From contig NC_088357.1 in NCBI RefSeq assembly GCF_036884655.1, positions 11,251,501-11,315,500 on the forward strand: a stretch of 64,000 nt of DNA, written 5' to 3'. The stretch comes from Musa acuminata AAA Group (lineage: Eukaryota > Streptophyta > Magnoliopsida > Zingiberales > Musaceae). Below, in pieces: positions 49,301-62,479 of this stretch (its first letter is position 1; every line of letters starts with the position of its first letter). The notes beneath the pieces are model-generated. The model was not told the origin of the DNA. It did not search any database and worked only from the letters and a program-made list of their open reading frames with translations. Both the position numbers and the translations under genes were made by a program.

Positions 49301-52300
49301 TGTAATTTTAGGCAACATAGCCTTAAAGAGATCTTATAATGGAGATAGACCTCTGTTGTTATCAATTTCTCTTCTTCTTCTCCTCGTCCTCTTCAAACTT
49401 GTCCTTAACCCCCCTGCCCGCCCCCTCTTTCTCAGTACCACAACACGATATATCATGAGACACACTATCATCCAAGAAGTAGGCCTCCTACCACATAGGA
49501 TCAACATTTTGCTGCTTCAGTTTCATTTTTTTTAACAAAATTTAAGAAATAAATTCATGACTAATTGAAATATCTACACAGTGGTGGAGAAAATACCTAG
49601 ATTTATAAGGATCTACACAGATCTTACGGGGATTCACACCAAATTTTGCAATATTTATGTCGATCAAGATTGCTTCTTCATGGACCTAGGTCACTCACAT
49701 GAATTTGACTTGCATTTAAATGAGTCTACATGAAATACTTTTTGATCCAACCTTGATTGAACAACATTGCATGCTTGAAACAGGAAATTTAAGCCCTAAG
49801 CTGAAAAAAAAAAACATCTTTAAATAACAAAAAATGTAATAAATGTAGCAGCAAGATTCACACCTTAATTTGGTAGCAAGAGAGAAAAGGCTCCAAATCC
49901 AAGACATTTAAAACATTTGATGTGAAAGCCATGCAATATGCATAATCAAGACAAAAACAAAAAAGGAAACTACTAGTGAGAAAGGAGGGAAGAAAGATGG
50001 AATTCGGTGAGGAAGAGATAAACAGGTGGAGAGGGTGTTGGCACGGAGCTGTAGACTTATCGTCCAGTATATCTCAATACCAGAAACGATACCAAGTGGT
50101 ACACTAGGCTTGGCCAAATTGCCCAGTCACATGTTAGGTTCACATACTAGTCTGATGGAAATTATAATCCTTGGTTATATCTCAACATGCTTCACATGAA
50201 TTTGTTAACTCTAATTATATAAGATGATGTAAAAAGTAATCACAATGAGCTTTAAAAGTTTTGAAACTCAACAAGCCAAAAAAAATTTCTATGATTTATC
50301 TACCAAACTAGATAAAAAAAGTTGATTACATATCCTACACACAATTTTAAGTTTCTCATACTCAGTGAGAATAGAAATACATGCATATAATGCACCATAA
50401 GAAAGACGATCTAAACTCCTAATAAACCTCAAAGTGAAAAGTAGAGATACTTGCATATATTGCACCATTAAAAGGCGATCTAATCTCTAATAAACCTCAC
50501 TTGTATACTGCATAGAGCCTGCATGAAGAAGATGAGATCTTCTGATACACGGTGCATGCACTTGTATGTCTAATACTGATTTTCAAGTTATATTATTTTG
50601 GTGCCACCACAACATAAAAGTATTGACATTTAGGTCTTTACCTTTGAGAATCTGCTCAAACTACATGATGGTTGCATTAAGCGATAAACTGTCTTTCTTA
50701 TTATGTCAAATAGGTTTGGATGAGTATAATCATAGAAATTTTAGATCAATACATGAAAACACTTCACTAACTTAAATGCATTTATTTTAGGGGGAATATA
50801 TCACATTAGTTGGATTTTAAGAAGCTAACCTGTTTCCGAACAACATTCATGAGTTCATTTGTAATAATATTGTCTTCAAAAAGAATATCTTGATAACTGA
50901 GATCTGGAATTCCATCATAATTTACTCTGTTGCAGTTCTCCACTAGGTTGGTTTTGTGCTGAACAATGCATTCTCTTTTCTCCATATCAATGTCACTTCT
51001 TGTTGATATGATATTCTTTGTGACTGTTCCAGTATTACCGTTAAACCCATTGTTGGCAGTACTAGTTGAATCTTGATTACCCATCAGTGAAGAATGACAG
51101 TTAATAGTGCTTTGCCCATGACCAAGGTTTTGGCCTGACTGGTATGGGAGATTTACATTTTGCAACTTCCAATCTTGGCTTTTGTTTTGATGATGTTCAC
51201 CAATAATATCAAAATTTGGAACATGGTTGTCCATTCCTTTTAGGTTGCTACTGTTGCTTAATGCTTTGACACTTCCTGTCTGCGGTGTAGCTCCTTTGCT
51301 GCTTACACGACGATAGCAACTTCCAGGTAATCCAGTTATGAAGCTATTATGTACATCAGGATAGAGAGCTTGGGGAGACGTACTACATGAAGCATTCAAA
51401 TAGTTGGCAGGCAAGGATGTAAGCATATTTGCACTGGTTTCAAGCCGTCCAGAGACATGATTTGGAATATTATTAGGAGGTACTTGTTGCAATAAGGCTG
51501 ACACAAGTCTAGAATCATGACAGGCAGTTTCAGTCAGTAATTGTCCCCTTGATCGTGGCAGTCCTTGCAATGTGATATCCATATTGCTCCTTTGCTGAGA
51601 TATAGGAAATTGTTGTCCATGCTGATTCATGTGCCTGGCTAAAGAATTGTTCAGTTGTTCATTGATGGTACCTCTAGGTAATGAGAAGTTGGTTAGTTCT
51701 GAAGATGGTAAACTAAAAAGATTTGTAGTTCCTTCCCCAAATTGCTGGTTAATACTTCCAAATGGTTGAACCACTTGCTGTGACTGCCCAAGTTGGTTTA
51801 ACTCAATATTGTTGGAGGGTCCATGGACGTCACTCATTTGTCTGCTGTTTATTTGCTGCACGGATGAAGATATTATGTTTGAAGAGTTTGTAACTTGTTT
51901 ACCAGAACTAAGAAAACTGAGTTGATCAATAGCAGACACCCCCATGCCAGTATTTGTAGCACTTCTTGGACCTGAATGTAGAGCTGCTATATTTTGTGGT
52001 AGAAGCTGAGTAGAAGCAGCAAGAGCTTGAAAATCATATCCACTAACTGAACCAATTGAATTATTATAAGTTACTTCCTGGGCACTTGCAAAATGTGCAT
52101 CAAATCTGCCGTGATGCTGTGGCACACTTACTCTCCTCAAGTACAAGCGATATTTCTGTTGAAGTATCAAATGACAATAAATATATCTTAGAACAACAAC
52201 ACAGAGAAAGGAAATGTAAAAAGCATGTGTTTAAGGACCCTGCATGTACTATTGGTAAATGAATGAATTAAGCAACAATATAAGTTCTTGTATAAAAGCC

Positions 52301-55300
52301 TCTGAAGAACAGAATCATCATAACTAATCAGTTAGAGAGACTGATCGAACTTACCCAAATGACCATGGTTTTGACCTCTACTTCATTACCATGGATCACT
52401 CCTTTCCAGACTTGTGCTACACAATAAGTGATGTTGAACACCCCATAATATTGTTGGTACAGCAGTGTAGACTCTGGAGTTATGCAAATCTTTGGTCAAC
52501 AAATTCCAGGTGGATTCTTAGGCTAATAATTCTCTCTCATGGCAAGGTCACAATTGGCACTGGGGAATAGAATAAAATAACTCATTGAAGCAGATTGGTG
52601 CTAGGAAAGTAAACAGTTACTAATAGTAGTTTTCCTTCAAGCCTTTGTAGTCAGGGAATGGGGGAACATGATTGTGGTGGGTAGCAGCCTATCCATCAAA
52701 CTTGTGGAAAGTCGTTGCCAAGTCATGGAATATCACCAAAGAAGATATCACAAGATGCATTGACTTTGATACCAAATTGATATAATGTGTCACATTTTAT
52801 CAACTTTCACCTTACTTCGAGGGTAGAGTGTAACATTTGGGAGAGACTTTTAGGATGAGAAAGAACACAAGTAGAAAAGAGAGGAAAGATAAAGGAAAGA
52901 GAAGACTGTATTATCACTTCGATGATATACCCAAGGAATCCCAACCATACATTTTTAAGAGTTGGACGAGGAAGAGCTATTCCTGTCACCTACAAATCCC
53001 TCTAAAAGATTATTTTAGAAATCTCAGAATACAAGTTTTAATAGAAAAATAATTACATCAAGGTTTTGGACACTAATTTGATGATAATTAGGGGTTTAGA
53101 GTAAGGTTCGTCATACCGTACCATACCGGCGTTTCGACCCGGGCTCGGTATGGTATGGTACCGGTGTACCAGGCGGTACATCAGGGCGTACCGAGCGGTA
53201 CACCCTGGTGTACCGAACAATTTTATACTTTTTCATACTATAGTAGTGCTACAGTATAGTACTGTAGCACTATAGTGGCATCGGACGGTTCGCGTACCGG
53301 TACATACCGCCCGGTACGGGCGGTACGCTTCGGTATGGCAGACCTTGGTTTAGAGAACCTTTATAACATCAATGTAATACAGTAATAAATATGCATGAAA
53401 ACTATAAGAAAAGTTTCTTATCTTGGTACAAAGATGATTAACCTCTCTTGTATTATGGCCTTCTCCTGAGGTAATCAGGTGTCATATTAGGTTCTCTGGT
53501 TTGGCCTGGGGCACTCAGAGAAAAATCCAGCAGCTGGGCTGATCTAGCCAACGTAAGACTAAACCTTACTCTTTTCCAGGTTAGGTAGGAAGAGACAAAT
53601 GACTAGTCAACCTGTCAAAGTATCTCCAAAGTTGGCAAATTCCTGCACAAGCTCTACCATCATCCATGGAGGCATCCAAGGTGTCGTGAAGGCCGATGTG
53701 AGAATATTCAATCACATAGTGGCTGTATATGGCCCGACTGAATCTAAACATGGCTGGCCTCCTTTAGCCTCTTCCATCATATGCTGATGATGATGAATAC
53801 TAAAAAGGACTTACCATGTGAATATGTCCTTATTTGAGTTTGTCAAGTTAGAACATTGATTCAAATCTGATATTTAAGATAAAGATCAAGTATCTGTAAC
53901 ATAAACTAAACCACTTGGTAGATAAAGTGACCAAATCTATACCTCTCAATCACTCAATTTTGGTTTGAGTATGCGTATGTCTAAATGGACTTAGGAAACG
54001 AAGGGTGATGCGGAACCAATCTTATCAATCTCTTATTTAAATAAATTTGATTAGTTTATAGGTTATTTTGCATATCATAAGTTGCCACATGACAACATAC
54101 TGAATAATTCTAATCTAGTTTCTTAGTTTACTCAAGGAAGAAGAAAATATGAAAAGAATTTGAGAAAATCAAATTATGATTGTGATTGAAGATTTCAAAT
54201 CTTGATGGAAGATTTTGTGAAGATTGATCTCTATGAAGATGGAAGCATATCAATCAAGAATATTATCCTCTTTGAAAGAAAGATCAAATCATATATTATT
54301 TTTTATTCAATTGTAAATTATTTACTTTTACATTTTTCTTTTCTTTTCTTATACTTAGCCTATAAAAAGGGGCAAGAACATTGTAATATAAATCAATCAG
54401 AAATGGATCAATGAAATAAGTTCTTTTCCCACCTTGAGTGTGAGTGGTGTGAGGCCACATTTGTTTTCTAATAGCATGATTCCATCGTCTATGTGCAAGA
54501 CGTGCGAAATTGTGAGGCCTTCATCCTGGGAGTGTCCTCCCTGAGCCAGAGCAGCTCTGGTACTTATCACTTTGTTTTTCTATTATTTTTCAGTTACTAT
54601 CTTCTATTCCTCTCTTTTATATTCCTCTATTATCAAAAAAATATATTTTGTCGCTCTCATCCTACATCACAGAGGATGTAGGATAAGAACTCTAATACCA
54701 AATCTGATATAGAATGAGAGCTCTATACCATTATGATATAGGACAGACACATGGAAGACCAAACAAAAAAATACTTCTCTTATATGGGGTATAGTTGTGG
54801 AATAAAAACAAAAAGATATCAAATAAGATCAAAAGAAGGATAAATAATATATTCAAGTCATTTCAGGGATTAACTCTCAGTGATGAATGTCTCACACCTC
54901 TATCTATCGTAAATATGGACAATAAAATTATATCATTGGAAAAATCACACCATTAACAAATATTATAGGAAAATATATTTCCATTCATTCAGTTATCATC
55001 GGATCATCCAAGTTATAGCCTCTTTCCCCCCTTTTTCCAAACCCTTTAAGTACAAAAAGTGGAAAGAAATATCTTTTTTCCTTTTTGGGGGGAAGATAGA
55101 TTTGCATATTTGTTTTGGCAAATAAACTTCCTAATAAGATCTTTGATTAATAAACTTTTTTAGTAAAATAAACAACCATAGTAAACTTCCTTGTAGGGAT
55201 CGAATCTCCCATCAATCCTAAGAATTGTCAATAGAGGCTAAGATTTGTCTCCTTATTGTTTTTATTGATAACTAATGTCGGATCATAGAAGATTGTCATA

Positions 55301-58300
55301 TGACAACTTATGATATTTGCAAAAGAGCCCTAGACTAATACAATTGTTAAGTGATTAAAATCAAAATAGTTTCACATCATCACCCTTCACACCTACCTTG
55401 TTTTCAAGTGATGATCGGGGTCTTCTAGGTCACAAACCAAATTTGGATTATTTAACTTCCTCCTTCACATGCAGATGGGGGAGAAAAATGTTATTTTTCA
55501 TGTCTTTCCAAGTGAAAAAAGCTCTCCTTAATTCTGATTTGAAGATGTTGTTCAACTATTGAGAGAACAATTTTGGTTTCCTTTATAGCTCCAATCTGTT
55601 GGGTTGTTGCTACAAAGGATTTGATATTGCCTTCTTGGCATCTTGCATTGGTAAAAAGCATTTGGAATCTTCAAGGAGTTAATCAAACACCTAGTTGACA
55701 TTGAAACCATAAACTATAAATGAATAAGATGATATTTGATGTACTAGAAATATATACGACAATAGTTGCTTTGCTAGAAATGAATAAGATGATATTTGGC
55801 TATTTCACCAATAGAGAATTGTGGGAGAGAAAACAAGAGAACAGAGGGAGAGAAATGACAGAGAGAGAAGAAAGACAGGAGGAACAAGAAACTTCACTGA
55901 TCACTTCAATGATGTGCCCGAGGGGCACAACTAGAAGTTGGAGAAGAGCTCATTATTCCACGTTACAAAATCCCTCCAAATGATTGTTCTAACTTTTTTC
56001 AAAATGAAAATATTAGTTAAAATAATTAGTCTAACAAATTAATACTAACAATAAGGCTTTGGACATTATACAAATCATGTTAAGTTATTTGGCTTAGTTG
56101 AACTGAACCATTAGTTCAGGTTCAACTCAAGCTCAGTTATTTGTGTTTTGGGCCAGAAGAGCCTAGGCCCAGGTGCGCACCTAAGCTATGCCCAAACTAA
56201 ATGCCTCACCCGAGACATTTTGAGGTGCTTGGGCCTCGCCTCGCCTTGCCCAGGTGCCTAGGCGAGCACCCAAGCACCCATGACAACACTGGATTACACC
56301 AGATAGAGTACAAAACGAATAAGATGCTCCATGGAGGGACAGGAGTGGACCCTATCTTACCATAGAAAAGGATCTGATTTTCAATGGAAGTGGTTCCTAC
56401 ATCCCACTTGTCCATGTCTTTGGAGGATTAGTTGGTAGTTAACATACTTTTTCTATGAACCCACACCAAATAATAAGATCCATAGTGAAGAAGTACTAAG
56501 TGCTCTCCCCAGTTAGGTAGGAACAAAGGGAGTTGACCAACGGAAAGATTAAAAAGGCAAGCAATCAACACATTTTTCACTAATAGAAAAGAAACTACAA
56601 AAATGAAATGATTAATCCTTTAGATTATAACCTGAGTTAAAAACTTTGGATGTTTCCTGAAAAATGGAGCTGAATTGTGGAGACTTCCTCATGCAACATC
56701 ATAATGTACAGGAAATGATGATATCATCTATTGCTTTCCAAATCACAAACTGAATGACAAAAAATTCTCGCTATGATTTTTTATTATAGCAATTTCATTA
56801 TTTTCATGTCTGTATAATTGATTGATCTGGAATAAAACATACAGTTGTAACTTGTAAGAAAAGAGAACTGTCTTTTAGATACACAAAGGGGCATTCTCAA
56901 TATTGTGCCTTGAAAGAGTCATTTACATCCATAGTCTAAATCAAATCTCTTTTATCAGGGTCCAAAAGTTAAGACATGTAAACATTCTTTTGTTGCTTTT
57001 ATCTAATACTCTCTCTCTCTCTCATTGTCTTGTCCTTCTCATTGTACGAGAAACATTTGTGCTTATGTTAGATGTTTTAAATTGCTATTAAAATTATTGA
57101 ATCAACTTCGATTATAATTTGCACCACTTTGCAAGTTATTGTTTTATGAAAATATGCATTAAATCTTAGAAATACATTATTTTTCTGCTAGCTTCTGTTT
57201 GCTTATCATGGAATTTGGACAACAGAAAAATAAATGATGTATAAGATCATGGTAAACAAAGAAAAGAGATGTGAAAAACGACTAGCTAAGACACAAGAAA
57301 AATTGTACACATACCTGCAAGTGACTTGCAACATTTTCCCTAGTAAGTCCAGCCACATTCATCAACTCAAGAATTTTCTTTGGAACAGCTTCTACAAGGA
57401 GGAAAGATATATATATTAAGTACATATACAATTGTTTTCGAAGTAAATTAATTGCAAACATCCAACAGGTGTTCACGATGACATTATATTTGTCGAGATC
57501 CAACTAATGGATCGGTGAACAACCTGACCAGAAAAGAAAACTTTTTGGTTTACCTTCTCTATAGACCTGTATACTGAAACCATGAACTTTATAAAGTTGA
57601 TGTCTATTAATGCTAGTTTGATTAAAAACCATATTCACAAACAATATTTTCGGAGACATGATAAATTAAGAATTAAGGATATGGTATCAATAATATAAGG
57701 AGAAAAGAACCTACTGTCAACACCCAATTGATTGACAGCAGTCACAAATTGTTGGTGGAGATCAACAGACCATACAACCCTTGGCTTCTTCGTACTAGAA
57801 GAGTCATCATGCTCTTCGACCATCTCTTCCTCCTCCTCGTCCTTCTCTTCCTTTTTTCTCTTTGCATTCTTCCAATTCCCGACACACCCAGAGGAAGCAT
57901 TATCCCCATCATCCAGACTTCGCTTGTGCTTGTCGTCCTCCTCCACACTCCCAGAATTCTCCAACTCCTTCAATTCATTCCTTTTCTTCCTCACCACATG
58001 CTGCCATATATTCTTCAAGGATTCCATCCTAACCGGCTTTATGATATAATCACAAGCTCCATGTGTGACACCTTTCATGACAACATCCTTCTGGTCATCA
58101 GCGGACATCACTGTGCATCAACGAGAAGACAACAGACGAGGAGTCAAACATACGACTCCTTGAGTTCACATCCAACTCACAAATCATCAAGGAAGAGATT
58201 TACTGACTGATGACAGGAAGATCCATCTCCAATCCGATGTGCTCGAGCAACTTGAACCCGTCCATGTCCGGCATGTACACATCGCTGAGAACCAGGTCGA

Positions 58301-58596
58301 ACCATCCCTTCTTCTCGCGAAGGATGGAGAGCGCCAGCGCTGCTCGCGAGCAAGTCGTCACTGAACATCAAAAGCACGGACTATGCCTCAATCATGCGAA
58401 ACGCTAAGATTAGGAGCCACGGGTTTGCGTTACCGTCGTAGAGGCACTTGCGGAGCATCCTGTCAAGGATCTTGAGGCAGGTAGGGTCATCGTCAACGAG
58501 GAGCACCCGGAGGCCGGCCGGGAACTCGGGCGCGGGGCCTCCGCCGTCATCGGGCGGGCCGTGGCTCGGCGTGGACGCTGCTCTGCTGGGATCCAT
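46314..58596 (-). CDS. Type-B (GARP-Myb) two-component response regulator, 723 aa, 6 exons
   Basis: Minus-strand exons 5' to 3': 58596-58434, 58360-58208, 58110-57715, 57391-57315, 52155-50830 and 46370-46314. All junctions are GT-AG and in frame. The receiver domain (about 29-145) has the acidic pocket D35-D37, phospho-acceptor D81 in [11 protein letters not shown], and K130 in YIIKPV. An acidic/basic linker with NLS-like KRKKEEK leads to the GARP Myb (about 214-273: [48 protein letters not shown]). A Gln/Asn/Ser-rich activation region fills exon 5. These proteins are phosphorylated through AHK-AHP relays and activate cytokinin genes in the nucleus. The last exon encodes [18 protein letters not shown]. 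An in-frame ATG 24 nt upstream (58620) could add 8 residues. Introns of 5.2 and 4.5 kb carry hAT insertions. Confidence 0.93.
48019..49261 (-). mobile_element. hAT-type element, 1243 bp, in response regulator intron 5
   Basis: Flanked by GTGTCAAC (48011-48018) and GTATCAAC (49262-49269), an 8-bp duplication with one change. Termini are CAAGGTTTTAAATACCGTACC and, on the other strand, CAATGATTTGAATACCGTACC. Its minus strand is related to the element at 13458-14335 (AACCCTTTCC..CTC, ...TGTGGATTAAATCAA). Short coding-like stretches on the minus strand are broken by stops, so it is non-autonomous or dead. Confidence 0.85.
53102..53347. mobile_element. hAT-type MITE, 246 bp, in response regulator intron 4
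   Basis: A perfect 8-bp duplication, GTTTAGAG, flanks it (53094-53101 and 53348-53355). Termini are TAAGGTTCGTCATACCG and, on the other strand, CAAGGTCTGCCATACCG. It is the close relative of 20168-20403 and is rich in GTACCG words. Confidence 0.9.
54010..54720 (+). mobile_element. Probable LTR remnant in response regulator intron 4
   Basis: A CCTATAAAAAGGGGC promoter-like box (54359-54373) is followed by AACATTGTAATATAAATCAATCAGAAATGGATCAATGAAATAAG-type leader text. That order is typical of plant copia LTRs. A diverged relative occurs at about 28780-29200. The edges are not defined by LTR pairs or duplications. Confidence 0.45.
55720..56060. repeat. Dispersed repeat related to 52840-53060
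   Basis: Both segments have a GAGA-rich stretch, TCACTTC(G/A)ATGAT(A/G)T(A/G)CCC(A/G)AGG, AA(A/T)CCCTC(T/C)AAA(A/T)GATT and AAGG(T/C)TTTGGACA(C/T)TA in the same order. They are probably two fragments of one retrotransposon, in the same intron. Confidence 0.4.
56160..56290. repeat. GCCTAGGCG-type palindromic repeat
   Basis: GC-rich patch with CCTAGGCCCAGGTGCGCACCT and GCCTCGCCTCGCCTTGCCCAGGTGCCTAGGCGAG within AT-rich intron DNA. This composition is seen in small dispersed plant repeats. I found no target duplication. Confidence 0.4.
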
Positions 58597-59800
58597 AATC
58601 GAAGAGTCCCAATCCAGCATTCGATAGGCCTAAGATCAAAATCTAGTACAGGAAGCGATATGGAAATCTCATCGAGGAGTCGGAATCGGAGATCCAACAA
58701 GAGGACGAAGGGAGTTGGGGCACAGCTCTGTTCGATTGGCTTCTCTCCCTACTCGCTTGGACTAAAGAGAAGAGTCGGAGCAGCCATCTCCCCTCATATT
58801 CCTCGTATCTTTTCTACGCTGCTTTTATCCTCTACCCAATTTGGAATTTTTCCCTTAATTTTCCTCTTGATTTGCGATTTGCATGTCAATCCCTAAACCA
58901 TCCTGATTTGTACTCGTGACGGATTTCGTTTCCCCCTTTTCTCGGGTTGAGTTGTCATTTTGCATTTCGATCCTTTTATATTTTCAATTTACGTTTTATT
59001 AATTTACCCGAATTGATTTAATAATAAGGTTATATATAATCTGATCGAAATCAAGATGTGTCCTTTAATGCGTACAATCGTTCTTATATACTTGTCATAT
59101 TTTGTTTCCCCCTTTTTTGAGTGTATTCTGCTTCGATTCTTTGTTGTAGTGTGATGGTGATATTAAATTATCTGCAATAAGTCGAACTTTTTATTGGATT
59201 AATAATAGAAGGATATCAATAATGATACGAATATGCAATACAGTAATAGAAAATTAAGTGTGTGTTTTGGGCCAATCGAGCCGCAGTGCTTACGGGTTTG
59301 AAGTAGTTATGACGTACGTGAGCGAGTAAAGGCAGACCAGTTCAGTTGCAGGTAAGGAAATATTTAGTAGCAGATTAAATATGTGCCGATTGTGTTTCAT
59401 GTGACTCTTCTTTATGTTTGATGTTATAAGATAATAACACTGCCGTGCACGTGCTATCATTGGTTCATGAAAATAAATAATGGACTCTGTGGAGTAAGCC
59501 TTAATGGGCAGTGTTCTGTTGGTCTTACTCGATTATGATTTAGTCGGATTATAATAAGCAACATCCAATTTGACTTGAATCGATTTGGATTTCGATTCGA
59601 TTATGAACTTAATCATCTGGCTCGATCGAATCGGAACCAGAGAGGAATCGAGTTCACAATCTGATCTATTCTGATTATTGAATCAGCACAACATAAATCG
59701 GCTGTCATTTAGTCTTCTATTTTTCTTTTATCTTTATCGTATTGTATTAAGTTTGGTTCATATTTGTTTGGATAGATTTATAAATTTATATATTTATTGG
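58597..59800. promoter_or_regulatory. Upstream region of the response regulator gene
   Basis: Directly upstream of the minus-strand start. The first ~250 bp are GC-richer and probably the 5' UTR and core promoter; the rest is AT-rich. No clear TATA box could be assigned. Confidence 0.35.
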
Positions 59801-60400
59801 ATGAGTTAGCACGGCCCGGTCCACGGGTCAATATCAGGAGTTCTTTTGCCGATTGAGCTGGATGTTGAGGCCGATATGGCCCTCACGACGGGGTGCTGAT
59901 CAGCGTTCCTTGGTGTGCTGATCCAGGCGCTATGAATGCCGAGTGGCATCTCTCCTTCTCTGGGGTAGTTGGCAACTCGTCTTCGTGAGGTGGTCGTGTT
60001 TTTATGTAAAAATGGTTCTCGTCGGGATCACCCGACGAGGCCCCTCCGACGAGCAAGTCAGTGGAGTGATCCATTGATCTTTTTCTCCCTCTCTTCTTGG
60101 ATCAGGTCGAGTATACCTGCATGCGGGTATTGGTCGGGCCCTGATCCGATATGGCTGTTGGCTTTGGGGGCGAAACAACCTCTCTGACGAGATGACGTCT
60201 TCGGGGGTGCTTGAGCGGCGTCAGACGACATTGCCCTAACAGCAGACGACATCGCCCCCAACTCTTAGGGTGATCAGGCCGCACAGTTACACCGTTGGAG
60301 CTTAACATGGTGTGCACCCCGCGATTCTGGAGGCGTACGGTATCGCGATGGTCTGAAGCGTTTGTCAGTGGTTCACATATGGTCAAAATATACCCTATCA
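59801..60400. mobile_element. Possible LTR-retrotransposon-derived GC-rich island
   Basis: GC-rich non-coding DNA between AT-rich flanks, with a CTCCCTCTCTTCTTGGATCAG stretch and several short inverted words (CTCGTCGGGATCACCCGACGAGG). It looks like LTR or leader DNA of a retroelement. There is no second LTR and no coding domain. Confidence 0.3.
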
Positions 60401-61352
60401 ATATTGATAAAATAATAAGACTTTAGATTATTTCTAATTGAGACTTTAGATTTCTTTATAGTTTACGAAGAAGATTACGAGAGAATACATCAGAACTAAA
60501 GTTATGTGCTTAGTACTACTCATCTCTCAAATCGATGATCAATCCAAAATATATAGAACAACTTAGATAATTGATAAGGAAATTTCACCAATTATATGGT
60601 AATCTTAGCCTATCGTGGAAGGACATATTGTATTTTCATAATTTATGAAAATACTTTATTTGTAACAAATTCCTATTTTATGTAAGCTCAAATTCAGTGT
60701 TATCTGAATTCATTTAGGAATCATATCAAGACTTCTTGGGTCGGTCAATATATTTAATTTAAATATATGTTCAAATATATAAAATAATTTAAAATTATAC
60801 ACAATAAAAAAAATAAAAAAAATATTAACTTTTTTTAAAAAAAATATATACAAATGAAAATAAAATTTTATTTGTATTAAAGTTGATAAATTTTTTTAAC
60901 ATTAACCAACATCATAAACATACGCATTCATCCAGATTAAATAATAATAATAATAAAATCTTGATAATAATTATGCTAATCTAATTCAAAATAAATTTAA
61001 AAAAATTATTTATTCGACATAATTGTGATGACTTAAATAGCACATACACATGAATTCTTACCAAAATAGATATTTTTAGTCATAAAAATGCCATTAGGTA
61101 ATTTTACCAATAAGTCAATTCCGTATTGTAATCTGATTTTTTAAACTTTTTTTATTTATTAAAATATTTGTTTTTATTCTCCTCATGTTTATTTTGGTGC
61201 TTAAATCTATTTCTGCCTATCTATGAGCTCTAATTTAATCTCTCTCATTTTCTTCTTTTTCATCATTAATATTCAAGTCACCTTAAGAGTTATTAATCAT
61301 AATTTATTTCTCACATAAAACGATTTAAGTTAAGAAAAAAATAAATTTAATG

Positions 61353-61354
<2 letters not shown>
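60401..61354. other. AT-rich intergenic DNA upstream of the DnaJ gene
   Basis: Nothing recognisable beyond poly-A/T tracts and an (ATA)n patch near 60945. Confidence 0.6.

Positions 61355-61438
<84 letters not shown>
61355..61438. repeat. (TA)n microsatellite, ~84 bp, 200 bp upstream of the DnaJ start
   Basis: Pure TA alternation. It produces artefactual Tyr-Ile reading frames on both strands. Its position in the DnaJ promoter region means length changes could alter spacing of promoter elements. Confidence 0.97.
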
Positions 61439-61440
<2 letters not shown>

Positions 61441-61637
61441 CTTATGGCAGTTTTGATAATAAACGACAACAAGAGTGGCGTTTGTTATGGGTCCCGAGAA
61501 ATATCTCGCGGCGCGAATCCTTGGGATCATCAATCCCCTCTGTCTTAACACACCGCGCGAGCACGACTTCTCATCGTCATAGATATTTTTCGCAGCCCAA
61601 TCTCCCCCGCCTTTCCTCCTTCCATAAATCGGCATCG

Positions 61638-62479
61638 ATGGTGTCGCGTGCAAATCGATCTCCGTCAATGGACGCTTCCGGTGCCGGATCCGACGGCTCC
61701 TCCTGCTACTACTCCCACCTTGGGATTCACCGCAATGCCTCCGCCTCGGACATCCGCGCCGCGTATCGCCGCCTCGCCCTGGTACGTCGTCCGTTCGTCT
61801 CCCCCATCTTTTGTTGGGCCTGCTTGTAATCGTCGGCTTTCCGGGGTGCTGGGCAGAAGTGGCACCCGGACCGGTGGGCGAAGGAGCCGGCGGCGGCGGG
61901 GGAGGCCAAGCGGCGGTTTCAGCGAATCCAGGAAGCGTATTCGGGTAAGCATCGGTGTTAGGTTTTCGTTCATGCCGTTGGCAGTCGCCGTTTGGTCGAA
62001 TAACGGAAGCAGCGGTCTGGTGTTCCCCACAGTGCTCTCCGACAAGGGTAAGCGCGCCATGTACGACGCCGGCCTCTACGATCCTCTCGATGACGACGAC
62101 CAGGTACTCTGCTGCTGCCTTTTTCGAAAAAAGGAAATTAATTATCAATTTATTATATATACCTATATTTTGGACGGCCAGGATTTCGCCGATTTCATGC
62201 TAGAGATGCTGGCAATGATGGACGGTGTCAAACCGGAGGTAAGGTTTCCGCACTCGTCCGCTTCTTATTTCTTTAGATACCTACGAAGACCGCATCACAT
62301 AAAGGTGTGATCTCTGACACAACTGGCAGAAGCCGGACACGTTGGAGGACCTGCAGCGGATGCTGGCGGAGATGATGGACGGTGATTCAGGGAGCTGCGG
62401 CGCCGGGGCCCACTCGAGTGGCCATCGAGGGCCGTTGGATTCGTCCAGGAGGAGCCGTGGCGGTCCCACGCGGAGGTGA
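61638..62479 (+). CDS. DnaJ/HSP40 J-domain protein (type III), 169 aa, 5 exons
   Basis: Exons 61638-61781, 61857-61944, 62033-62103, 62182-62238 and 62330-62479; all GT-AG and in frame (510 nt). The J domain covers about residues 23-90: [20 protein letters not shown], then KWHPDRW with the HPD triad at 51-53 (split from exon 1 by the first intron), then [21 protein letters not shown]. An acidic linker ([14 protein letters not shown]) and [11 protein letters not shown] follow, as in the Arabidopsis At1g56300-like group. There is no Gly/Phe or zinc-finger region, so it is a type III co-chaperone that stimulates an Hsp70 ATPase, probably cytosolic or nuclear. The tail is short and basic ([11 protein letters not shown]). 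Introns are only 75-91 nt, close to the plant minimum. Confidence 0.92.

Noticed and set aside
57728..58210. 160-codon plus-strand open frame
   Set aside because: It is antisense to receiver and linker exons of the response regulator, which has clear domain evidence on the other strand.
61354..62148. 264-codon minus-strand open frame
   Set aside because: It runs antisense through DnaJ exons and introns and ends in a poly Tyr-Ile stretch made by the TA repeat. It is a compositional artefact.
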